A program made the translations under genes and the position numbers. A DNA stretch of 64,000 bases, from positions 50,538,569 through 50,602,568 of the forward strand of contig CM075766.1 in assembly GCA_037974665.1 (NCBI GenBank). The letters are read 5' to 3'. Positions within the stretch are counted from its first letter, which is position 1. Every line of letters starts with the position of its first letter. The notes below the pieces were generated by a model, which was not told where the DNA came from, searched no databases, and saw only the letters and a list, made by a program, of their open reading frames with translations. Below, in pieces: positions 12,033 to 23,912 of the stretch. Origin of the DNA: Ehretia macrophylla (lineage: Eukaryota > Streptophyta > Magnoliopsida > Boraginales > Ehretiaceae).

Positions 12033-12631
12033 ATGAATGAGCCTCCAAAGTATGCTTATCCTTACCCTGCTCAAGGTAATGCTAATGCTATATTTTTCCT
12101 GATTTATTTAGAAAATTTAATGATCATTTTCTTGGTAACTTAATATTGTGTCAATCTCGTAAAGAGTTGGGTAAAATAATTTGGCGACCTATTAATCAGA
12201 AATTTTAATTTAAACCACAAATTTATTCTCCAATGTATTCAAGACAAAAAAAAATATTGTGTCAATCTTATATATATTTTGCTCGTTGTGACTGATAATG
12301 TGAATGCTCTTATTTACGTTCTGGTTTCGAATCAGGTTACTACCAAGGTCCTCCGGTGATGGCACCACCTCAGTATACTGCTGCTCCACCACCTAAGAGG
12401 AAGCCAGGATTTCTTGAGGGATGGTACGTACTTAAAATCCCTTCAATTTTTTTGTTTTTTATTTCAATTTTCGAAGTCTTTGATTTCATATTATCAGTCA
12501 CTTTTGTGTTTATGACAGACCAATTTAACTTTTTTTTTTTTTTTTTTGGTGCTTGCAGTCTTGCAGCCTTGTGTTGCTGTTGCCTCTTAGACGAGTGCTG
12601 CTGTGATCCCTCCATCATCTTCGTCAGCTAG
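12033..12631 (+). CDS. Cysteine-rich transmembrane (CYSTM) family protein, copy 1
   Basis: Three exons, 12033-12075, 12336-12423 and 12559-12631, give a 67-residue protein; all introns are GT..AG. The N-terminal two thirds is rich in Pro, Tyr and Gln (MNEPPKYAYPYPAQGYYQGP). The C-terminus is the CYSTM module, FLEGCLAALCCCCLLDECCC followed by DPSIIFVS. In this family the Cys-rich segment acts as a single membrane anchor, and members are small tail-anchored proteins linked to stress tolerance; that role is family knowledge, not shown here. The start is the first ATG after the leader and matches copy 2 exactly in exon length (43 nt). A T-rich tract precedes the last acceptor. The gene forms a tandem pair with 14517-15043. 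Confidence 0.9.
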
Positions 12632-12829
12632 AAATTGCAGTTTCAATTAAGCTTGTGTGATTATATCACATATGTAAAGCTGTAATGTGAATTTCATAAG
12701 ACCATTGACTCGTGTAGATTTACTGATTATGTGAATAATTGAAATATACTATTTTTACCGATACATTAATATTTTTATTCCTGTCATAATTTTGCTACTA
12801 TTTTGTGGTTTTCATACCAAACGATTGAA

Positions 12830-13325
12830 CTTTACCCAAAAAAAAAAAAAAAAAAGTGAAGTGCATCAAACCCTCTTGTATTTTAGCGAAAGTACACAAC
12901 ACCCCTTTATAGTTTAAAAATTTTCTGAGTTAGTCCTTGTAGTTTTTCAAAAGTGCACAACACCCCCCTACCGTTAAAAATTCCGTTAAATTTAACGGAG
13001 AGTGTACTTCACACGCGTTAAGTGAGATTTATTTTTTATTTTTAATGAATTTATTCATTAAATAATTATATGAATTGACCAAATTATCATTTTTTTTACC
13101 TAAACAAAAGAGGAAATGGAAAAAGAGAGAAAAAAATAAGGGTATTTATGTCTTTTTTATAAAATCCGTTAAATATGACGGATTTTATAACTGTAGGGGG
13201 TGTTGTGTACTTTTAAAAAATATAGGGACTAGTTCAGGTAGTTTTTGAACTATAAGGGGGTGTTGTGCACTTTCGCTAAAGTATAAGGAGGTCTGGTACA
13301 CTTCACCAAAAAAAAAAAAAAAAAA
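12830..13325. mobile_element. Insert bounded by 14-bp direct repeats and poly(A) runs
   Basis: accaaacgattgaa occurs at 12816-12829 and again at 13326-13339, directly flanking this segment. The insert starts with ctttaccc, then 18 A, then the foldback element (12856-13306), then 19 A up to the second repeat. A long target duplication plus a 3' poly(A) run resembles LINE-mediated retroposition, with the foldback element either carried along or inserted later into the poly(A). Confidence 0.5.
12856..13306. mobile_element. Foldback MITE with long terminal inverted repeats
   Basis: About 65-75 bases at the left end (gtgaagtg..agcgaaagt.cacaacaccc..tatagtt) are inverted at the right end with few mismatches, and a second inner pair (ccgttaaatttaacgg and ccgttaaatatgacgg) continues the palindrome. 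There is no ORF. It is flanked by A runs, so a target duplication of its own cannot be resolved. It fits a non-autonomous DNA element; the superfamily is uncertain. Confidence 0.7.
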
Positions 13326-13339
13326 ACCAAACGATTGAA

Positions 13340-14410
13340 GAAGGGCAATTAGAATCGTGAGAGAAATAGGTTAAAGAATACGATTGTTTCACGTTGAAAA
13401 TCATATCAACTATATACGATTTTGATCTACTCTCTATTTTTTCCTCGTAAGTAAATGCAGATGAATTTGCAAAAGTGTAATAAAATTTTAGACAATTGGA
13501 CTGAATATTGCTACCAATTTGAAAATTAAGAAGACAAATTGAGATTTTAAATAAACTAAGATCATGAATCAATTGATTAAGTTAACAAATCTAAGAATAT
13601 TGTATGTACATTTAACTTACTACACCAAAAGGAAGAAAAACAGTAAAATGGGAGGAAGGGGAAAATCAGAGAAGGCTAGCAGCCTGTATGTTATAAGAAA
13701 AAAAATAAAGGAAATTGTATGGAACTCATGAAACACAACATTGGATTGTGTTCGTCATACAAAGCCTTTTTTTTGGCTGCGGCGGAGGAGGAGGCTAAGG
13801 TGAAAGAAAACTAAACAATTATCCCAAGGGACGAGACGCCTCTCTTGTCTTTCTCAACAAGCAGACGCAATTGGGAAGGGAGATGAGCAGTGGTAGACAA
13901 TCCATATAGTTGCAAAAGACTGTAAGTCGTTAACCATCGACACGTCAATTTATCTCACAATATACATGCTCCACCCGATAATTATTTCCTTGACGGAGGA
14001 GAGAAGGGTTACAAGTTGTCAAATGAGATCCAAGGATCATAAACTATTAAGATCAATCCATAGTTACATTTGACTTGTAACTTAATAACGTTATGAATAG
14101 ATCCTTACTCAATCTCTACTCTCCACGTGTGTCCGAAATATGCTTCCAAATGCCCCCCTAACCTGTTTAAGAAAATGTGAAATGCTTCTTTTTCTTTTTT
14201 TCAATAAATCTGAAAAGCTTCGAAGTCAAGTAAACAACGCGTACGTGGCCCTATACCAATCCCATGTCCGGCATTAATGCGGCTTCATCAAGGTTTGAAA
14301 AATTTGCAGCCATCTTTCCAGAGATTTCTTCCGTCTCCATCTAAAGTTATTCCCTTTTGAACTTTAGGAATACGATTCCATTATTCTCATTAATCTCTAC
14401 TGGAACACAA
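13340..14410. other. Intergenic region between the CYSTM genes
   Basis: No gene, RNA or repeat structure recognised. The last ~60 bases share the duplicated promoter sequence with the first CYSTM gene. Confidence 0.6.
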
Positions 14411-14415
14411 CATCA

Positions 14416-14421
14416 TATAAA
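14416..14421 (+). promoter_or_regulatory. TATA box of the second CYSTM gene
   Basis: tataaa in catataaagacc, about 100 bp upstream of the ATG, in the same conserved context as the TATA box at 11920-11927. Confidence 0.65.
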
Positions 14422-14516
14422 GACCAGAACAGAACAGACCCAACACCCTTCAGATAATCCTCCAATCAAATCGCCTAGTCCTCCCCTCGTGCTACTTTTG
14501 TGTTTCTGTTTCAGAC

Positions 14517-15043
14517 ATGAGTGAGCCTCCAAAGTACGCTTATCCATATCCTGCTCAAGGTATAGGACATGATATGATGTTTAAATCAAGTCCCACTACC
14601 TTGTTATGCCGTTGAAAATTATTTAGGATCTCATGATTTTTAATCTTTTGATGCATTAGTTACCGTTACCTATTCCCGTAGCAAAAGTTTCGTGCACCTA
14701 ATGACGTAAAACTACTAACTAACATGTTGTGGCTGTTTGTGACAGGTTATTATCAAGGCCCTCCTGTTATGGCACCACCTCAGTATGCTGCTGCTCCACC
14801 CAAGAGGAAACCAGGATTTCTCGAGGGATGGTATGTATTATATGTTTGTAAGATCTCGTTCATAACATCATAACGTGTCGCAAATAATATTTCTGTTACT
14901 GATTGTTGTATTCTTAAACCATAAATTGATGGAGTTCTCATATATGTCCTTTTCTGGTGTTACTTTGCAGCCTTGCAGCCCTGTGTTGTTGTTGTCTCGT
15001 AGACGAGTGTTGCTGTGATCCTGACATCATTTTCGTGACCTAG
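14517..15043 (+). CDS. Cysteine-rich transmembrane (CYSTM) family protein, copy 2
   Basis: Exons 14517-14559, 14746-14830 and 14971-15043 encode 66 residues, with the same splice phases as copy 1. The protein begins MSEPPKYAYPYPAQG and ends in the CYSTM anchor, LAALCCCCLVDECCCDPDII then FVT. Differences from copy 1 are few (Asn2 to Ser, one Pro lost before KRKPGF, Leu to Val and Ser to Asp in the tail), while introns differ strongly. This points to selection on the protein after tandem duplication. The clean frame, intact splice sites and conserved TATA box indicate a working gene. Confidence 0.9.
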
Positions 15044-18000
15044 TGTGCTGGTCCAAGACTTTGAGTGCGATCATATGAAAATTCCTTTGTTTTCCTTTTC
15101 TTTTTTCCTTGTAGCGTGTGTATTGTTGTACTATGTAAAGAATTATAGGTGCTGTGTTATTTCATAAACCTCGATAGTTGTATTCTTGTGTTTAATAAAT
15201 CTCATATTCCACATTAGTAATTCTCGTTTGCTCTTTGGGATTTATTTTCTATCAAATTAACATATTGAAGTTGTTCAGAATCAGAAGATTATATTAAATT
15301 AACGTATCGGGGTTCATTTGGTTTTAAAATATAAGTTGATGATTCTTGATATGACCTCAAAGTGTGACCCGTATCTCTTTTCCGCTAACTCACACGCTCA
15401 TCCTCCCTGATTCAGCTCAGGTTCAGAACATCATCCTACTTCAGTGACCAACATAACCCATGGGTTAGCAGTGGATTATGAACTCAGTAAGGGGTGGAGG
15501 ACAGAGTCTGTTTAAGTTTACAGAGCTGTCAGTGGATCAGATCATTCATTATAGAATTATAATTGCATAATCACTTTCCATTATTGATCTCTTGTTACAA
15601 TATTATACTCTCTCGTTACGTTATAATGTTAAGTAGTGAGAAGATCCAAATCCAATCATAGGATGGTTGATTCATGTTACAAAACATAACTACTGCTCCA
15701 GAATTGGTATGCCTGCAGTTGGGGTTGCATTCAGAAGCTTCTAATTTTGTATGAGCTAGACCAAACATATCAAGTACCTTCTATAATGGATCTTATGCCC
15801 CTTAAAAGAAACTCTTAATTCCTAATTCACGATAAGAGAGCCACGTAAGGTGAGATCTACGTCATTACAAACTGAATAATCTTTTTTCTAGAAAATTTAA
15901 ATGCCCTCAAAACACGATCATTTGAAAATTCATGTATGATTAACTAGCAAATTTCGGTCTCCATCAATCTTTAGGTCTCACCCTTCTTAGCCAACAGCTT
16001 TGCAATTGCAAGTACCGTTGAAAAAGGACAAATGAGAATAATCTTCCCCTAAAATAATAATTTAATTTTTCTGTAAACGGCTTTGCCTCCGATGAATAAG
16101 CTCTTAATTGACATGCATATTCAGAGCTTTTTGCTTCTGCCACGTCCATTGACAGTGTTTAGGTGTCCGTTGCACCGCTCCAAATGGCACAACCATAACA
16201 ATTAGCATGTAGTCCCGGGCTATGGCTCATACGACATCGATCACAATGAACAAGGTCAACCCAAGCTAGGGTAAATTGAAGTGGTTTTTGGTAACTACTC
16301 GTTATGATATAGAATGTTTTGGGGTCAAACTTATGGCCTAGCATTATAAATATTGTCTAGTGATCATGCCCGAGATCATTACCAATAACACGAAATATGT
16401 GTTGATGTACACCGTTAGACGTGATTCGTAGCCTTGATAAGCCAAGACTTCTAAAAGATGCCGGCAAGCCCATATGGGTAGCGGCTGGTAGATATAAACA
16501 AATATAAGCCGACGTGCTTAAAGAAATCAAGGAAATAGTCCATCGTTTATGACATGAAGACTTGCCCATTTGGAAAGCAGGCAAATTGGATTGGCTATAG
16601 CTGTCCCCCGAATTATTAGTCTTATAGAAGCTTCTGCAAGAAATATATATATATATATATATGTATTTTTCACAAAAAGTGTGCTAATGCATGATTATTT
16701 TGGTGGGGTCCAGAGAAACATTAATTCGACTACATTTTCTTTTATTAATCAAGTTTAGCCTCTGATGTAGATCTTATATCTTCATTAATTGGCAAAATGA
16801 AGGTCGAGAATTTACCTAATGTCTTTCATAGGATTGATTTACTTCATTAATCATATCAAAAGAAACATACCATACCATATCTTTTTTTTTTTTTTTTTGG
16901 GTCAATATCTTTACCATATCAATGACAGCTTTTCTTATGAAATGTTTTGTCTAGTCCGGCCCGTTTCCTGTAACTCTAATTTTTTTTTTCTCAAATGTAT
17001 TTTTAAATTGAAAAATCAATTCCTGATAACTAAAAAAATGTTTCCGTTGATGGTCAAGAAAATAACCCAAAGAAAGAATCTTAAAAAGCAGAAGAGAAAG
17101 GTACCTTGCCGTATATCACGATCATCACCATTGGTTTCTCCCGTCTGAACGTTAACGTATCTCAGCTCAAACATTTCTTCCTCAGGCTGCTTCATTAATA
17201 CCGCATGTTTTCAGGTAACAGGTGAGTATGAAAACAAGGAAGAAATTGACCAAGCTCCATGGGAGGTTTGGTTAGCCTTCCCACTAATAATATCTACCCC
17301 TCTCTCTTCGAAGTTGAAGAGCCGCATTGAGAGGAAACTGACTTTGTAATTTAGTGGTGTTTATATATACAACCTTTTTGCTGAGGATGTGAGGCCACCT
17401 AGACAATGAATCGATTTAGGTTGTCTATTTGTGGGGCCTACATCATTATAAAGGTAATCTACCACCGCGTAATTATGAAACGCCAACTTTATCCTTGTAA
17501 AATATCTTCAATTGTCTTTACTTTTTGATTAATTAGTTACTATATTTCATTTGTGAAAATGGAAATGAAAAGTAAATAAAATATATCTTTTTTCTGTTTA
17601 AAGATTATAAGATTGTGCCAAGGATTCTTTTTAATGTTGTCAAACATATAATTTTCAAATAACGTTAATTTAACAAATAAATATTCATGAACAAAGATAT
17701 TAATTTTTGTGCAACAAAGTTATTATCATGTCACATGTATTGTACTTTATGTAAAAAGTTTATAATTGTGAGAAGTGATATTGCTCGAAGAAATTACATA
17801 AAGTGGAAAGAAAATTTGTATTCACTTGCATTAAATTTAAGGTATTAAAACGAGTAGAACAAAAGATCTAGACGAAATTTAACTTTTAACTTGTCTTTTG
17901 AATCTTAATTAATGACAAGAAGATTTATTGAAAAGTATAACAACCTAATTTTTCACGAGAAATGTGGGATTCTTTTTGTATCAGCAGAATAATATGGTTT

Positions 18001-18420
18001 TAGTCTAAAATTAGTATTACAACGAAATTATCATGGAAAAGGAAAAAACTTTAAAACGTTTTTTAATATATCATTCGCAAAAAAACATGTAAGGTTAGAA
18101 AGGTCATTGCCAATGCGTGTTTAGCTTCTGTTACACGTATAAGCACTAACTTTGGGACCCACCGCCTCAAAACCCTAAATTCACGACACATGCAACCCAA
18201 ATTTACTTCAAACTCATAAGGCCCTCATTCCAGGAAAAAACACCCTCTCATCCAACGCTTACGCTTATGCCACGTTTGCACATCTCCAGATCTCAACCGT
18301 ACATGCCAGATGTCCCGGTCAGCCCTTACGACAGCAAAGAAATCCACATCACCCGTTAGATTAGCAGTCGTAACTCAATCCACGGCCCACAGACTGCCCG
18401 TAATTAACACGGGCAGATCT
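15044..18420. other. Intergenic region
   Basis: AT-rich with no supported gene. It contains an (AT)10 run at 16643-16662, a T17 run at 16882-16898 and AT-rich low complexity from 17500 to 18080. A minus-strand stretch at about 16160-16585 is discussed as a possible receptor-kinase ectodomain relic. The last 150 bases belong to the leader region of the bromodomain gene. Confidence 0.55.
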
Positions 18421-18658
18421 CATCGCCTTTAAGAAGAGATGCCCTCCAACTCTCGTTCCACGCTCAACCTCCAAACCCTAGCCTCTCTACATCGTCTAAT
18501 TCAGTCCCTTTTCCATATATTTTTGTTCGTTTAAATATTTAAATATCGCCGGCCGGTGATCGGAGAAGTTTTCGGAATATTCCGGCGAGCGCGTGGCGTT
18601 TACAATACATGATTTGTGAACTGAGAATCGCCGGAGACCAGCCACGACGGTGCAATTC

Positions 18659-20733
18659 ATGGCGTCCGCCGTCTTAGCAAGCCAGAAGGAGTCGAGCTGG
18701 GCCCAAAACGGCGGCGGAGGAGGGGGATTCATGGGGAAACTTCCTTACAACAATCCTCACCTGAACCCTAACCCTAAACCTAATTCTTCTAATCCCAAGA
18801 AGAAACAGAAAAAATTCCACCAAAATCATCACACAGTTAACGGCCGTCACAACGATGATTCTCCGGCCGTTACGCAGACAGCATCTGACGATGCATATTC
18901 ATTCAATCAGAGACCGATCGAGAATAGCCGTAACGGATTCAACCACGGCGGCTATATGACCTTCAATATCGCATCCTACACGAAGAGCGAGCTCAATGAG
19001 CTACGCAAGCGGCTGGTTACTGAGCTCGAACAGATCCGAAACCTCCGTGATCGAATCGAGTCAGGTCAATTCAGCACCACGAACCCTAACTCTAGATCTC
19101 ACGGCAAGACATCAAAAAAACTTTCTGGGAATAAACGGCCTGTACCGTTTGGATTTGGTAAAGATCCAAAGAAATTTTTCAACAACGGATTTGATAATCG
19201 AAGTGGGTTTGCAAATATGGAGGGTATGATGAAGGAATGTAGGCTGATTTTGACGAAATTGATGAAGCACAAGAACGGATGGGTGTTTAACACACCGGTT
19301 GACGCGGTGGCATTAGGGCTTCACGACTATCATCAGATTATAAAGCGGCCTATGGATTTGGGCACCGTCAAATCCAATTTGGCCAAGAGTAATTATTACC
19401 CATCGCCTGCTGAATTTGCAGCGGATGTGAGATTGACTTTCAACAATGCCTTGTTGTATAACCCAAAAACAGATCCGGTTCACGGGATGGCAGAGCAGCT
19501 CCTTGTGAGATTTGAGGAATTGTTTAGGCCGATTGAGGAGAAGATTGATGGTTTTCGCGGTGGAGATGAATTGCAAGGCAGTTCTTGGAATCATATTCCT
19601 ACCCCAGAGAGGATAAAGAAGCCAAAAGCTAAAGTTAGCCCCATTGTTGCCCCATTGAAGAAGCAAGAGAGAATACAGCAGATTCAGAATCAGTATCAGA
19701 ATCATTCAAGTGCTTCCTCGCCGTCAAATCCTCCTCCACCAATTCGCCCTCAATCCCCCCCTCCACCAATGCGGGCGCAATCCCCCCCTCCACCAATTCG
19801 CGCTCAATCCCCTGTGCAGACCCCATCACCTCCGAAAGCACAGCCTCCAGAGAAGCTCCAGCAGGTTGTGGGGAGAGTGGCTACGATGAAGCAGCCGAAA
19901 CCAAGGGCGAAGGATCCGAATAAGAGGGAGATGAGTATGGAGGAAAAACATAAGCTTGGTGTTGGATTGCAGAGTTTGCCTCAAGAAAAGATGCCCCAAT
20001 TGGTGCAGATTATAAAGAAGAGAAATGAGCATTTGGCGCAAGAGGGCGATGAAATTGAGCTCGACATTGAGGCGCTTGATACGGAGACCCTTTGGGAGCT
20101 TGATCGGTTTGTTACCAATTGGAAGAAGATGGTGAGCAAGACAAAGCGGCAGGCCTTGTTGATGAATTTGAATCCTGGTGCTCCTGCTCCATCAACATCT
20201 GCAGCTGACGCCGATGGGGTAATTCATAATGCGCTTGTATTTTTTTTTTCTTATGGATATCAATGTGATACTAGATTTATTTTATTGTTGTATTTTAAAA
20301 GCACTTTGTGATCGTCTTTGTGATGATTAAGGATGGTTTTGTCTTGATTGCAGGATGCTGTGAGTGAGAAAAATGATTCAGCAAAGAAACAGAAGAAGGG
20401 AGAAGCTGGGGATGAAGATGTTGACATTGATGATGATCTCCCTGCCACCAGCTTCCCTCCAGTCGAAATTGAGAAGGATGAGGCGGGTGGCGGTGAGCAT
20501 GACGGTCGTGATGATCACGATGGCAATGCTAGTAGTAGCTCGAGCAGTTCCAGCAGCTCGAGCAGTGATTCGTCCTCCTCTAGCGGTACTGATTCTTGTG
20601 TAACTGGCTAGGTTGAGGATATATTCTTAAATTGTTTTGTGCAATGCTTATTAGTTGGAAGCTCTTTTTAACAGATTCGGACTCGGGAAGCTCTTCTGGA
20701 AGTGACTCAGATGAGGATGATGCACAATCTTGA
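18659..20733 (+). CDS. GTE-type bromodomain and NET-domain transcription regulator
   Basis: Exons 18659-20218, 20354-20585 and 20675-20733 give 616 residues. The bromodomain spans about 190-292 (KECRLILTKLMKHKNGWVF, then HDYHQIIKRPMDLGTVKSNL), and the acetyl-lysine-binding Asn is N268 in LLYNPKTDP. A Pro-rich linker follows (355-395, with three repeats of S-PPPP-I/M-R-x-Q). The NET (extra-terminal) domain lies at about 424-490 (EEKHKLGVGLQSLPQEKM, then ELDIEALDTETLWELDRFV), and the tail is acidic Ser-rich (SSSSSDSDSGSSSGSDSDED). Plant GTE proteins read acetylated histones in the nucleus and regulate transcription. A weak coiled-coil (TKSELNELRKRLVTELEQI) precedes the bromodomain. The start is the first ATG of the frame, after a leader with an aaaccctagc telobox-like site near 18474. 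Intron 1 retention would add a short foreign tail instead of the acidic end. Confidence 0.92.
19733..19812 (+). repeat. In-frame tandem repeat encoding a Pro-rich linker
   Basis: Three copies of a 30-bp unit (cccctccaccaat.cg.gc.caatc) code for PPPPxRxQS repeats inside the bromodomain gene. Such units are likely to vary in copy number between alleles. Confidence 0.75.
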
Positions 20734-23700
20734 TCTATTGGTATTATTCGAGGAATCTGAAGTGACTTGAGAATGTGGGTTGGCTGGGAAAGCGCCCCCC
20801 TTCCCTCTCTTACTGTTGTACATGCTTTTCGATAAGGTATATGTTGCTACTGTAACATCATCATCTTTGGCCCATTTGCAATGTTGTGTTGTCTACGTTT
20901 ATGTGGGGGTGAACTGAGATGAATTCAACTCAATATTTGCAGGGAGCTGTGTCGGATGCGGTTTGTTGCCTGGGAAGACGAAAATGCAGCAATCGCATTG
21001 AGTTGTAGTAGTGGTTGCATACATAGGAAGTCTTGCAAGGTTGGATTGATGATTAGTTGTTAACATGGTCGGGTCTTCAATTAGATTTTTTAGGGAAAAG
21101 TAGAGATAGATAGATGTAGGTAGTTTTTTTTTTTTTTTAAACGATAGATGTAGATAGTTGACATACCTTTGTTTGTACAGTTAACCACACTCTCTTCTTC
21201 CTAATGAATCTATCCAATGAAGCAAGTTTTTGAATTGTGATTGAAATTTGGTTTTTTGAAGGATACAACAAACGCATTGCTAGAGTATTGAGGATAAATA
21301 CCAACTTGTTTAGCTCCATCTGGCATTAAACGACGAGCGAAATGGGAGCAGCTTAAACTGTGAAAGTGTGCATGTTTGTGGCTTAAACTGTGAAAATGTG
21401 CGATGTTTGTTTAGGTGTTGGCTTCACAGATGATTCAAGAGGGGTTGTTGAATGTTGTAACCATGATTTGAGTAACAAAAGATCCACAATGGAGGGAGGG
21501 TGTGGTAGAGTCACAAGGTTGCCAGGCATTTCTTTGGTGGATATGGGAAACAATCATTTAAAAATGGCGAAAGGTGTTGGAATTCTTCTTGATGTGAAAA
21601 TCTTCATGTAGATATGTTAATGAAGAGCACCAATATGATGATGATATAGCCTGGCTTTGCTTGAAAGGGACTATGTGATTGTGGGGGTTTCATCACCATG
21701 CCGTGGCACCAGTGAATCATTTGGATGAAGAAGAAGACTTTTTTGCGTTGCACCAGAAAAATATAGTAATGTCGTTGAAATTTCCTGGCGAGATGGCTGA
21801 GTGGGTCCAAACCAAATCTTGAATTGGTGAAGGGTTGAGGAGGGAGAGGGAGAGGGAGAGGGAGAGGGACTAGTCTTATTCAATGAGTCCCCACTTGCAG
21901 ATGGAATGTATTGTTTGTTTAATGTTTGGAAATTTCGCATTTAGATTTTGAGTTTAATGCTCTTTTCCACTATTGGTGTGAACTCACTTCATTTAGTCAT
22001 CTTGTAGACTTTTTATTTTATTTTATGGATTATATAAGCTTTATTATATCTGTCACAAAAGATCATTCGAGCCTTGACCAATTCAACACGGGGATGGATA
22101 GTCACAGTCACGATACAAAATGGAGCTAAGTTGGTCAGTCCCAATTGATTGGTTTATTGAAATTTGTTGTGTTTGTCTAAGTCCTTCCATCTGTAATTTT
22201 CACAAGTCTCCCCCCAGATGATCTTAGTGAGTGTGTGTATGTGTGTGAAGTTTAGATTACGAAGTTGAAAACATCCGCTGGTGTGCTTAGAAGATGCACA
22301 CGTTCAACAACAATCTTGATCGACATCATTCTAGAAACTAGTTTGACAATATTGAGATGACATCCCCTTGGCCTACCCTCTGCGCAATTTAAGACTGCCT
22401 CCAACAGGGCTCTCTATAATGGTTTTTTAGTCATTATAAAGAGGCAAATATGTACAAAATGCTCCAATAGGCTCTTTATATGGGACTTCCTAAAATTGGG
22501 AGGAGCCCCTGCTCTAAAGATGATGCTCGTTGGTTGGCTCTCTACATTTCAAAAAGCTCTCCAACGGTCAAAAATGCTGAAGGTGAAGCTTCAAACCAAA
22601 AAAAATTTCAACCTTTTGAAATTCCCAAATTTTCATGCTTTAAAATCCAAAAATTTCACCAAAGAAATCCCAAAATCAGATTCTCGAAAACAAAATCAAG
22701 CAGCACTGAGAAACCAAATCCAAAAAATAAACTGATTTTGAAGGTAAAAGTTACTGATTTTTTTTTTCAAGAGAACTCTGCTGGTGGAGGTGGTGGCTGG
22801 CATGGTGTGAAGCTTGGTGATGATGATGGTGTGTGGTGATAGCCTCGTGTTGGTGTGATGTTGCCGTGTATAGTGTCTTGTTGATGTGTGGTGATATGTC
22901 GTGTTGGGGGGATTGGGTTGGGAGAGAACCGTTGATATATGTGAGTGTTGGTAGGGTTTTGTTGGGTTTGATCAATATGAGGTGTTGTGGGTTTTAATGG
23001 GTAAGTAATTTCACATTATTAGGGTTAAAATTTCTTCTTTTTTTTTGTCAACATTAGATTATAGAAATTAGTAAATTACATTTCTAATGTAATAATTTTT
23101 TTTATTTATACTTTGATCATTTTTAGTTTTATTTTTAATTTGTTATAATTTTTAATTACATTTATTTAAAGTATAATTTATAAAAAAATTAAAATAGTGT
23201 GTTTAATGTAAAATAGATATATATTAGAGTAAAAAGAAATAAAGAATCTCTAAAATAGATAAGCTGTTGGAATAAAATTAAAATAAAATTTTTTTGAAAT
23301 AAGGAGAGATTAAGAGGTTAATAGAATGAAACTAAAATAAGAAATCTTTAAAAATAAATAGGTAAGTTTAAATTCCTTCAAATAGAAATAAAAAATAAAA
23401 AGACTGTTGAAATTAATCTAAATCCATTTCTAGTGAAAAGCTCTTAGAAAACCAAATAAAAATGTGTCTGGCATGTGTGGCTCACGTGACACAATCGAAC
23501 ACTATCAATGAACTATGAACAAAGAGGATGGAACAGTACAACTCAAAACAACTTCCTTCCACCTCTTCATTTCTATGGCCGGACAAATCACAAACGCTAT
23601 CAATGAAGAAATCGAGGTCGGTTTTCGGCAACTCTTAAATTTAGTATAACGCAGACAATAAACAACTGTAAATTTATGTTAAAACACACAGAGTGTGCAA

Positions 23701-23912
23701 CTCCCAAGTGTTATTGCTTCTACAAAATTTTCATTAAAAAACCTAGCAATAAAGGGTTCCATATTGCAAAAGTACCTTCAGGGCAAATAGCACTCGTCAG
23801 TACAGGCAAGCCTTTTTATCTTTAGATACAGAGATTCTAAAAGTGTTGTAATATCCCGTTGACACAAGTCATAAACATCTCAAGATCGCGCTCTTAAATT
23901 TTCATCAGCAAT
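20734..23912. other. Intergenic region
   Basis: Holds the 3' flank of the bromodomain gene and no supported gene. Visible repeats are a 30-bp tandem duplication (gcttaaactgtgaaa.tgtg) at 21351-21411, a (gggaga)n run at about 21838-21869 and an AT-rich block at 23030-23450. The segment 22385-23460 starts with ctccaacagggctctctata and ends in loosely related inverted sequence (agactgttgaaatt), possibly an old non-autonomous transposon, but the match is weak. Confidence 0.5.

Noticed and set aside
20219..20311. Open reading through the first splice donor of the bromodomain gene
   Set aside because: A good GT donor at 20219 and the conserved acidic Ser-rich tail in the next exons show this is intron; only intron retention would translate it.
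21780..21815. tRNA-like words ggcgagatggctgagtggg
   Set aside because: Resembles the 5' part of a type II tRNA, but no anticodon stem, T-arm (ggttcgaatc) or acceptor pairing follows.
21671..21940. Minus-strand frame with SPSPSPSPS
   Set aside because: The repeat comes from the (gggaga)n microsatellite; no other support.
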